From Pyrinomonadaceae bacterium (GTDB lineage Bacteria > Acidobacteriota > Blastocatellia > Pyrinomonadales > Pyrinomonadaceae): a stretch of DNA of 13,275 nt. The notes under the pieces were generated by a model. It made no database searches. It saw only the letters and a program-made list of their open reading frames with translations, and was not told where the DNA came from. The number at the start of each line of letters is the position of its first letter. Within the stretch, counting starts at the first letter, position 1. Shown piece after piece: positions 1 to 7,300 of this stretch. Made by a program: the position numbers and the translations under genes. The DNA lies in NCBI GenBank assembly GCA_025937955.1, contig JAICQI010000064.1, positions 1-13,275 on the forward strand. Direction: 5' to 3'.

Positions 1-140
1 ATGACATGCGCCTGGCCCTGGAGAAAAACGGCATCGGTTGGACCATGTGGGACTATGCAGGCGGATTTGCGGTCGTCAATAAAGCTAACGGACAAGCGCA
101 ACGAGAGCCGGAGTTGTTGAAAGCGCTCGGGCTCAATTAA
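1..140 (+). CDS. C-terminal end of a GH5-like cellulase-family glycoside hydrolase (5' truncated)
   Basis: Only the last 46 codons of this gene lie in the window; the reading frame starts at base 3 and ends with TAA at 138-140. The visible tail contains GIGWTMWDYAGGFAVVN, then a short helix (PELLKALGLN) at the C-terminus. This resembles the end of the (beta/alpha)8 barrel in glycoside hydrolase family 5, where a conserved tryptophan on beta strand 8 is followed by a W-x-Y and a G-F/S-F-x-V stretch that lines the substrate cleft. The catalytic glutamates would lie upstream and cannot be seen. The next gene, a GH2 glycosidase, starts 35 bases downstream on the same strand, so the two probably share a transcript and act on the same polysaccharide or its oligosaccharides. 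The subfamily and substrate cannot be told from this fragment; a related clan A hydrolase is possible. Confidence 0.68.
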   Translation, partial: DMRLALEKNGIGWTMWDYAGGFAVVNKANGQAQREPELLKALGLN

Positions 141-175
141 CCAAAGAGATACGGTCCCAAGACTGAGCTACTAAA

Positions 176-2599
176 ATGAATCGAAGCCAGAATCTCATAG
201 TCGCTTTTTGTTTGCTCCTGTGTGCAGCAACGCTTTGCTTCGCTAATTCGCGACCGGGAAAACGAGTGGTTTTCAACCAGGACTGGCGTTTTCAGCTCGG
301 TGATGTGACGAGTGGACAAGACATGGACTTGAACGATTCGCAGTGGCGGCAACTGGATCTGCCGCACGACTGGAGTATCGAAGGTGAGTTCAGTGAAAAG
401 GCGCCTGCGGGAACCGGTGGTGGAGCGCTGCCCGGCGGCATTGGTTGGTATCGCAAGAGCTTCCATGTCCCTCTCACCGTAAAAGGTAAATCGATCTTAA
501 TCGAGTTTGACGGCGTCTATCGCAACAGCGAGGTCTGGATCAACGGTCACTATCTCGGCAAACGTCCCTACGGCTACATCTCTTTTCAATATGAGCTGAC
601 ACCACACTTGATCTACGGCTCCAACAAAAACCTGATCGCGGTTAAGGTCGACAACTCACAACAGCCAAATTCACGCTGGTACTCGGGTTCCGGGATCTAT
701 CGGAATGTTTGGTTAACCACGCTCAATCCGGTTCACGTCGGACACTGGGGTACGTACTGGACCACACCCGAAGTTAACAGTCAGTCGGCCACTGTCGTCA
801 TAAAAACCAAAGTGAATAACAGCTCGCAAAACAAGGCGCAGGTAAATCTCACTACGATCATTCAGGATGCGAGCGGAAGAGTAGTCGCACGAGGCACTGA
901 GAAAGGCGCGAACGCCGAAGCCCATGTGGAAGTTAGTCAAACGCTGAAGGTTTCGTCGCCCGTGTTATGGTCTGACGAGCGACCATACCTTTACAAGATC
1001 GTGTCGCAGCTGGAACAAGGCGGAAGAGTCGTCGATCGCTACGAGACGCCGCTGGGCATTCGCACGTTTCGCTTCGACGTCAACAAGGGTTTCTTCCTGA
1101 ACGACAAGCCCGTCAAGATTCGCGGCGTCTGCAATCATCACGATCTGGGCTCGCTTGGCGCCGCCGTCAACACGCGCGCCATCGAGCGTCAGCTCGAGAT
1201 GCTGAAGGAAATGGGCGTCAACGGTATTCGCACTTCACACAATCCGCCCGCACCGGAGTTGCTCGAGTTGACCGACAAAATGGGTTTCATCGTGATGGAT
1301 GAAGCCTTCGACGTCTGGAAGATAAAGAAAACCAATTTTGACTATCACCTCGACTGGGATGAGTGGCACAAACGCGATCTCGAAGACATGGTGCTGCGCG
1401 ATCGAAATCATCCCAGCATCATCATGTGGAGTATCGGCAACGAAGTGATGGAGCAGTGGAACCAGAATCCTGAAGGAGGCCGCATCAGCAGAGAGCTCGT
1501 CGCTATAGTACGGAATCTTGATAAGTCTCGTCCGATCACGTCGGCAACCAATGGTGTCGATACGAACAACAAGGTGATCACTGACGGCGATCTGGATATC
1601 GTCGGCACGAATTACCATCACGGTAAAGTTCCTGAACTGCAAAAGATGTTTCCGGGTCGTGTGATACTGGGCGCCGAGACGACTTCGGCGGTTCAAAGTC
1701 GTAGCAGCTACATCATGCCGTCAGATCAGATTCGCCGCTGGCCCCGGAAATGGGACGAAGTTCTCAAAGAAGGAACTCCTGATTTCACGTGTTCCGCTTA
1801 CGACAACTCGAGCGCGCCGTGGGGCTCGACACACGAGGAGACGTGGAAGATCGTCAAGAAGCACGACTTTTTCGCCGGCATGTTTATCTGGACCGGTTGG
1901 GACTACCTCGGTGAACCAACGCCGTATCCGTGGCCCGCGGTCAGCTCGTATTTCGGCATCATCGATCTGGCTGGCTTTCCGAAGGACTCGTACTACATGT
2001 ACCAGAGCGAATGGACCAGCAAGCCGGTGTTGCACCTGTTTCCGCACTGGAACTGGAAGGCGGGTGAGAAAGTTGACGTGGTGACGTATTTCAACGCCGA
2101 CGAGGTTGAGTTGTTTTTGAACGGGCGTTCGCAAGGTACAAAACGTAAGCAGGGCGACGACATGCAGGTGTTCTGGCGATTGCCGTTCGAGCCTGGTGTG
2201 TTGAAAGCGGTCTCGCGTAAGAACGGTCGGGTAGTGCTCACACGGGAAGTGCGCACTGCTGAAGCACCGGCGCGGATCGTCCTGATTCCCGATCGGCAAG
2301 CAATCAAAGCTGATGGCGTGGACCTGTCGTTCGTGACCGTCAAAGTGGTCGATCGGAATGGAACGGTGGTGCCTTCGGCTGATAATCTTGTCAAGTTTGA
2401 ATTGACGGGCGAGGGATCGATTGCGGGTGTTGATAACGGATACCAGGCCAGTCACGAGTCGTTCAAGGGAAAACAACGGAAAGCATTTCGCGGCATGGCC
2501 CTGGCGATCGTGCAAGCCAAACAAAAACCCGGCCGGATCGTTTTGAAAGCAACTTCAGACAATCTCGCGCCCGCTTCCGTCGTCATCAATACTCGTTGA
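176..2599 (+). CDS. Exported GH2 exo-glycosidase, probable beta-galactosidase
   Basis: This 807-residue protein is a retaining glycoside hydrolase of family 2, probably removing terminal beta-galactose or a similar sugar in the periplasm or outside the cell. Residues 1-23 form a signal peptide (cleavage near FA-N, no lipobox). Then come the jelly-roll sugar-binding domain (about 30-183, with LPHDWS), an Ig-like domain (about 190-297), the TIM barrel (about 300-600), a DUF4982-like domain (about 615-685, HLFPHWNW and EVELFLNG) and a C-terminal GH2 C5-like domain (about 692-800). Glu423 in SIGNEV is the expected acid/base and Glu501 in ILGAETTSA the expected nucleophile; NHHDLG (320-325) and RTSHNPP (352-358) are family motifs. 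The start is fixed by an in-frame TGA at 164-166, 9 bases before this ATG; no clear Shine-Dalgarno is visible, which fits translation following the upstream GH5-like gene. Other GH2 activities (beta-glucuronidase, beta-mannosidase) are less likely with this domain order but not excluded. Confidence 0.93.
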   Translation: MNRSQNLIVAFCLLLCAATLCFANSRPGKRVVFNQDWRFQLGDVTSGQDMDLNDSQWRQLDLPHDWSIEGEFSEKAPAGTGGGALPGGIGWYRKSFHVPLTVKGKSILIEFDGVYRNSEVWINGHYLGKRPYGYISFQYELTPHLIYGSNKNLIAVKVDNSQQPNSRWYSGSGIYRNVWLTTLNPVHVGHWGTYWTTPEVNSQSATVVIKTKVNNSSQNKAQVNLTTIIQDASGRVVARGTEKGANAEAHVEVSQTLKVSSPVLWSDERPYLYKIVSQLEQGGRVVDRYETPLGIRTFRFDVNKGFFLNDKPVKIRGVCNHHDLGSLGAAVNTRAIERQLEMLKEMGVNGIRTSHNPPAPELLELTDKMGFIVMDEAFDVWKIKKTNFDYHLDWDEWHKRDLEDMVLRDRNHPSIIMWSIGNEVMEQWNQNPEGGRISRELVAIVRNLDKSRPITSATNGVDTNNKVITDGDLDIVGTNYHHGKVPELQKMFPGRVILGAETTSAVQSRSSYIMPSDQIRRWPRKWDEVLKEGTPDFTCSAYDNSSAPWGSTHEETWKIVKKHDFFAGMFIWTGWDYLGEPTPYPWPAVSSYFGIIDLAGFPKDSYYMYQSEWTSKPVLHLFPHWNWKAGEKVDVVTYFNADEVELFLNGRSQGTKRKQGDDMQVFWRLPFEPGVLKAVSRKNGRVVLTREVRTAEAPARIVLIPDRQAIKADGVDLSFVTVKVVDRNGTVVPSADNLVKFELTGEGSIAGVDNGYQASHESFKGKQRKAFRGMALAIVQAKQKPGRIVLKATSDNLAPASVVINTR

Positions 2600-2605
2600 G
2601 CCCCA

Positions 2606-2664
2606 AAAAGGCACAAAACACACAAATGGCGTGGGCCGAGATTTTTGTGTCTTTTGTGCTTTTT
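2606..2664. repeat. Long imperfect inverted repeat between the GH2 and ROK genes
   Basis: Bases 2606-2626 pair with 2644-2664: 21 positions with one mismatch (2619/2651) and one G-U pair (2610/2660), around a 17-base loop. The arms are built of A-runs spaced by CAC or GC, such as GGCACAAAACACAC. The repeat starts 7 bases after the GH2 stop and ends 27 bases before the ROK start. It may act as a bidirectional terminator or mRNA-stabilising hairpin, be a copy of a dispersed intergenic palindrome, or contain the binding site of the adjacent ROK regulator. The sequence alone does not separate these options. Confidence 0.7.
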
Positions 2665-2691
2665 GTGGCAATCTCACTTTGAGGCAAAGTC

Positions 2692-3882
2692 GTGCGACGC
2701 ATAAATCTCAAAAAAGCGAATGTTGCTCGCGCGGATACGATTCGTTACATCAATCGTCAGATCGTGCTCAACTACGTGCGTGAAAAGGAGCCAATCTCAC
2801 GCGCCGAGATCTCACACGAAACGTTATTGCAGCGATCCACTGTTTCGCTGATCGTCGATGAACTTAAAACGCAGGGACTGATTTACGAAACAGAAGGCGA
2901 ATCGACGGGAGGTAGACCACCGAGCCTGCTGCGCCTGCGCGCTGCCGGTTACATGACGATCGGCGCCGATGTTGGTACGGCCCAAACGACTGTTGCCGTC
3001 GCCGATCTCGTCGGGCGCGTCGTCGATAAAGAAGTGTTTGAAACTAATCCCGATGTGACGGTCGCCTATCGCCGATTGCTTTTATGCATCCAGAAGTTCA
3101 TCAAGACTTACCCGAACGTCGAAGGCATCGGCGCCTGCGTGCCGGGACTCGTCGATCCTGAAACCGGCACCGCGCTCTTTATTCCGCACTTCAAGTGGCG
3201 CAATTGGGCCATCGCGAACGATCTGCATGAAGCTACCGGGCTTCCGGTGACAGTCGATAACGACGCGAACGCGGCCGCACTGGCTGAGTTGTGGTTGGGC
3301 CGTCCGGAGATTCGCGACGTGCGCGACTTTATTCTGGTGCTGGTCGAGGAAGGTCTGGGCACCGGAATTATTTTCGACGGCCAGGTGTACCAGGGAGTGG
3401 CGGGAGCCGCAGGCGAATTTGGTCACATGACGATCGGAAACGGCGCTCCCGTTGCGTGTGCGGCGGGCAGTGAACACTGTTGGGAAGCCTTCGCGTCGGA
3501 ACGTGCGACACTCGCTCGTTACAAACAGCGGCGACCGAGCGTGACGGACTCCGAGATCACCTTCAACAAACTCATCGACAACGCTTTCGCCCGCGATCAG
3601 GCGGCGAAGGAAGCTTTGCTCGAAACAGCGCGTTACCTCGGTTTGGGAATTTCAAATCTCACGAAGGGCCTGAGTCCCGAAGCCGTGATCCTGGCCGGCG
3701 ACATCGCACGCGCGTGGCCGTTGATATCCGACGAGCTGCGTAGCACGGTGGCCGAGAACATTCTCTGCAGTGGTTTGCCTTCCGCTCCCGTCTTTGCCTC
3801 GACGCTTGGGGACGACACACGATTGATGGGCGCCCTGAGTCTCGTCCTCGCCCGCAAGTTCGCCTCAGTCGTCCCCGCTTAA
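2692..3882 (+). CDS. ROK-family transcriptional regulator (NagC/XylR type)
   Basis: This 396-residue cytoplasmic protein is a ROK repressor: a winged helix-turn-helix binds DNA and a sugar-kinase-like domain binds a sugar effector. The wHTH spans about residues 18-80 (PISRAEISHET, RSTVSLIVDEL, then the GGRPP wing). The kinase fold follows, with IGADVGT (90-96), VDNDANAAALAE (188-199; Asp191 at the usual catalytic position), EEGLGTGI (219-226) and GEFGHM (241-246), in which His245 normally helps bind sugar and zinc. The usual C-x-C-G-x-x-G-C zinc motif is altered to C256-A-A-G-S-E-H-C263, so the second cysteine is lost and a histidine replaces the glycine. The GTG start is chosen because an in-frame TGA (2680-2682) lies 9 bases upstream and no other start lies between; GAGG at 2681-2684 is a possible weak ribosome site. 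Its place after the glycosidase genes suggests that it controls them, or the downstream receptor, in response to a released sugar. It is probably not an active kinase, which is an inference from the fused wHTH. Confidence 0.92.
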   Translation: MRRINLKKANVARADTIRYINRQIVLNYVREKEPISRAEISHETLLQRSTVSLIVDELKTQGLIYETEGESTGGRPPSLLRLRAAGYMTIGADVGTAQTTVAVADLVGRVVDKEVFETNPDVTVAYRRLLLCIQKFIKTYPNVEGIGACVPGLVDPETGTALFIPHFKWRNWAIANDLHEATGLPVTVDNDANAAALAELWLGRPEIRDVRDFILVLVEEGLGTGIIFDGQVYQGVAGAAGEFGHMTIGNGAPVACAAGSEHCWEAFASERATLARYKQRRPSVTDSEITFNKLIDNAFARDQAAKEALLETARYLGLGISNLTKGLSPEAVILAGDIARAWPLISDELRSTVAENILCSGLPSAPVFASTLGDDTRLMGALSLVLARKFASVVPA

Positions 3883-3885
3883 TTT

Positions 3886-3913
3886 AGATTTTTGGACAGA
3901 CTCCCAAAAATTT
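3886..3913 (+). terminator. Possible weak terminator or operator-like palindrome after the ROK gene
   Basis: ATTTTTGG (3888-3895) pairs with CCAAAAAT (3904-3911) around an 8-base loop, and G-U and A-U pairs extend the stem by two. It lies 3 bases beyond the ROK stop codon. The stem has only two G-C pairs and only a three-T run follows it, so it is a poor intrinsic terminator. The AT-rich symmetric form, TTTTTGG-N8-CCAAAAA, would also suit an operator for the adjacent ROK repressor. Both readings are inference. Confidence 0.3.
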
Positions 3914-3947
3914 CGATTAAGAATTTGGATTCCTTCAATGGGTTCAA

Positions 3948-3987
3948 CGGTCATTTTTAGCAATTCCTGAGGTTTTGCTCATGACCG
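3948..3987 (+). other. Two-part intergenic hairpin
   Basis: CGGTCAT (3948-3954) pairs perfectly with ATGACCG (3981-3987). Inside an asymmetric internal loop, AGCAA (3959-3963) pairs with TTGCT (3975-3979), leaving an 11-base apical loop that contains CCTGAGG. No T-run follows, so it is not an intrinsic terminator. It lies upstream of the predicted receptor promoter, so it would be transcribed only by read-through from the ROK gene or from another promoter. It could also be a DNA site for a dimeric regulator. Confidence 0.35.
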
Positions 3988-4111
3988 TGCAAAAGTCCGG
4001 GCATTAGCAAATCGCGGCATTGCTGTTGCCTACCTCAGGTTGTTGGTACTGCAACTTCAATCGGTCTACTAATTCGCATTAAAGAAAAACTTAGGCAGCT
4101 ATAAAAAAGAC

Positions 4112-4140
4112 TTGACAAAGAGTTCAGCCGGTATTATTAA
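4112..4140 (+). promoter_or_regulatory. Predicted sigma70-type promoter of the TonB-dependent receptor gene
   Basis: A perfect TTGACA (4112-4117) is followed after 17 bases by TATTAA (4135-4140), which matches TATAAT at 4 of 6 positions. The region upstream is A-rich (ATAAAAAAGA at 4101-4110), like an UP element. Transcription would begin near 4147 and give a leader of about 200 nt. An alternative -10, TATTAT at 4132-4137, has only a 14-base spacer and is less likely. Confidence 0.5.
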
Positions 4141-4146
4141 GGCTTT

Positions 4147-4348
4147 TGTCTGGTCGTGCAACAAACCCCAAGTCAGATTTTGCAGCGCAGTTGAACTGGC
4201 AACTCCTGCCGGTTCCAAGTAAGAAATACAAGATTTCCGAGCTTCTTTCTCTGAAGTTCGTCCCTGCTCTTTCGTAATAAACGACGGCAGTTTCGCTCAA
4301 CCCTTAGTCGTTGGGTACTTCGAATTTTTCGCTCCACCGGAGGAGAGT
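4147..4348 (+). promoter_or_regulatory. Structured leader (5' UTR) of the receptor gene with strong ribosome binding site
   Basis: If the promoter at 4112-4140 is real, this leader is about 200 nt. It holds a 9-bp hairpin, GAACTGGCA (4193-4201) with TGCCGGTTC (4207-4215), with one G-U pair and the loop ACTCC. A competing stem, AGTTG/CAACT (4189-4193/4200-4204), overlaps it. A further stem is AACGAC (4280-4285) with GTCGTT (4307-4312). The ribosome binding site GGAGGAG (4339-4345) is near-perfect, with 5 bases between GGAGG and the ATG. The CTCC at 4332-4335 can fold onto GGAG at 4339-4342, and the ACTCC loop also holds a CTCC complementary to it. I do not recognise a known riboswitch class; a regulatory role is inferred. 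Confidence 0.4.
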
Positions 4349-7300
4349 ATGAGCCTACCGAACATGCGCAAATTCTATGCGACGCTAATCGTTTCCGTCT
4401 TTGTGTTTTCTTTAACCATGCTGGGTGGTGTGCTGGTTACACGCGCACAGTCCACCGGTAGCGGCACCTTGCGCGGCACAGTGCAGGACCCCGCCGGAGC
4501 GATCATCAGAGACGCAAGCGTTACCCTAATCAATGAACGAACTAAAGATGAGCGCAAGGCAAAAACGAACGATGATGGAGCGTACGTCTTTAATGCCGTC
4601 ACGCCGGGTACCTATACGCTTAGGGTTGAAGCCGCCGGGTTCAAGACCGTTGAGCAAAAACGCGTCGCGGTAGAAACAGCCAGTACCAGAACCGCCGATA
4701 TCACGGCTGAGATCGGGCAGCCGACAGAGACGGTAACTATTACGGCTGGTACCGATCAACTTCAGACGGAAACAGGCGCCAAGGAAAACACCATTACCGC
4801 TTCGCAGATCGATAATCTTTCAATCATTAGCCGTAGTTCGCTTGAGCTATTGCGGATACTTCCGGGTGTGGTAGCTCCGGATAACACTGCGCTGGAACAG
4901 GTTTCATTTGGTGGCGGCGCCAACGCAAACAACGCGTACCACGTTAATGGTCTACGTGGAGAGCAGAACAACGTGCAGATTGACGGCGCGCGCATGATCG
5001 ACTTCGGCGCAAACAATGGAACCGTCATCACCGCTAATCCGGACATGGTTCAGGAGGTGAAGGTTCAGACAAGCAATTATGCCGCGGAGCACGGGACGAG
5101 CGCTGTGCAAATCAGCGCAACCACAAAAGGCGGAAGCCGCGATTTTCACGGATCGGTCTACGACTACATTCGACACTATAACTTTCAGGCCAACGATCGT
5201 TCCAATACCATCAATAACGTTGTGCGGCCTAAAAGCCAGTACAACTATCCAGGCGGCAACATAGGCGGTCCTATTCTGCTTCCGTGGACCAATTTCAATC
5301 GTAATCGCGACAAGCTGTTCTTCTTCTTTGGGTTTGAATACTACTACCAACGAGTGGACGAAGGGTCTTCGTTGTTTACGGTTCCAACCTTGAAAGAGCG
5401 AGCGGGGGACTTCACTGGATTCCCTGTAGTCTATCCGAGGGGTTGCATCGTCAACGGCGTTGATGTTGGCGGCCAGGCAGCGACTAACCTCTCGGCTTGC
5501 AAGAATAACCTGGGGGCAGCCCTGCTGAACCTCTTTCCAGCGCCAAACCGCGACGGTGGTCAAAATTACGTATACAGTGTCTTGAGGCCAAATGATCGCA
5601 GCCAGTACAACGTGCGGGTTGACTACAACATCAGCGATAAAACTAAGCTCTACGTCAAATTCGCTCGCGAATATGAGGAGCAGGGATTCCCGCGCGGTCT
5701 CTGGTGGGATTCGTCGAACTTTGAGGTTCCTGGAAAACTCACCAGCTACAACACCGGGAAATCATTCGTTGCGAATTTGACGAGCATCGTGAATTCAACG
5801 ATGACGAATGAGGTGTTGTTTGCTGCCAGCAAGCTGGATCTCAATTACAACTACGCCGAGCCCGACAAGGTTTCCTTTGAGGGTTTAGGGCTAACTGCGG
5901 CGGATAGAGTTGGCTTCAGAGGACAAGCAAATTCCTCGGTGTGTAACAACTGTGCAGGTATCGATTTCGCCGGCACTAACCCATTTGTGCCTATCGGCTA
6001 CACCAATAATTGGTGGAGTGGCGTGTTTATTAATGCATATGGATTCCCGATCCGTTCTCCATATAGCAGCTTCTCGCTCACCGATAATGTTTCGAAAATC
6101 TACAATACACACACTCTGAAGTTTGGAGCATTCATCGAGCAGGCTAACAAGAACCAGCAGTCCAACCACGATACCAACATCATCACTGAGGGATTTGAAA
6201 ATATCTGTGGCGGTTGTGGTGGTTCCCGCAGTCATGGTGGAACTGGATATAACTTTGCTGACTTGTATGTTGGACGTCCTATGTCATTCACCCAGGCGAC
6301 AGATCGCCCGGCTGACAGCTTCCGTTACTACAACTACGAGTTCTATGTACAAGATAGTTGGAAAGCGCGGCCGAACTTAACGTTGGAAGCTGGATTGCGA
6401 TTTGCCTGGTTCCCGCAGAACTACGAACGAAACGGTCTTGGCGTTCTGTTTGATCCATCGGCTTACGATAGAAGTCAGGGAATCTTCATCAATAAAGACA
6501 GAACGCAGCCCAATGGGTTCAAGCTTGCATCTCGAGGAGAGATTCCGAAGGGCGTGCTCCCCAATCCCGGTGTGGCCTTGATGCCGCGACTTAATGTGGC
6601 ATGGGACGTTGGCGGCAAGGGTGACTTCGTAATTCGAGCCGGAGCTGGAATGTTCTATAACCGTGTGCAGGGTAATTACGATTACTATTCAAGTGGTCAG
6701 ATGCCCAACACTTACGGCGCCTCGATTAACTGGGATTCGATACCTAATTTTACTCTTGATTTCAACAATATCCACACGATTGATCCGTTTGCCTTCGCGA
6801 ACGTCAACGTAAGTTCGCGCGACGTCCAGTCAAACGACTTGCCGCGAACCGCGAACTTCAGCCTGACCATTGAGAAAAGACTACCTGGTAACAACATTTT
6901 CTCCGTTGCTTACGTAGGAACTCAGGGCAGGCATCTGCCGCAGCAAAGGTCAGTAAATATAGTTCCTCTTGGAACATTCAGCAGCGGGACTGTGAATGGT
7001 GTGGACCTTTCGGTTCCGGCAAACCGAGCCGGCCTTGCCAATTCTGTGATAACCCAATTCAGGCCGTTTCCAGCCTACAACACCGTTGGCTTCTACCAGT
7101 TCACTGGAACGTCCTCGTATCATTCGTTACAGGCGACGTTAAGCCATCAGTCTGGCAAGAACCTTCAGTACTTTGCCACTTATACTTTCGCCAAGGCTCT
7201 TGGCACGGTGGCTACTAACGAGACAGATGGCTCGGCATGGGCCGATCCGATTGACACACGTGGTCGAAGCTGGGGAGTTCTTCCTTTCGACCGCACACAT

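Larger units (their letters stand above)
3883..4348 (+). other. 466-base intergenic region: hairpins, promoter and leader of the receptor gene
   Basis: No convincing protein-coding gene is present between the ROK stop and the receptor start. In order, the region holds an AT-rich hairpin directly after the ROK stop, a two-part hairpin at 3948-3987, a 7-bp inverted pair CCTGAGG (3966-3972) and CCTCAGG (4033-4039), a sigma70-like promoter at 4112-4140, and a leader of about 200 nt with at least two more hairpins and a strong ribosome binding site. The length and the amount of structure are more than a simple promoter needs. Confidence 0.6.

Noticed and set aside
1721..2524. 267-codon minus-strand open frame inside the GH2 gene
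   Set aside because: It is antisense to well-conserved GH2 domains and has no recognisable motif or signal; it is a codon-bias shadow of the real gene.
4132..4137. TATTAT as the -10 box of the receptor promoter
   Set aside because: The spacer to TTGACA would be only 14 bases; TATTAA three bases later gives the normal 17.
4952..5563. 203-codon minus-strand open frame inside the receptor gene
   Set aside because: It lies opposite the conserved plug and first barrel strands and shows no family features; it is a shadow.
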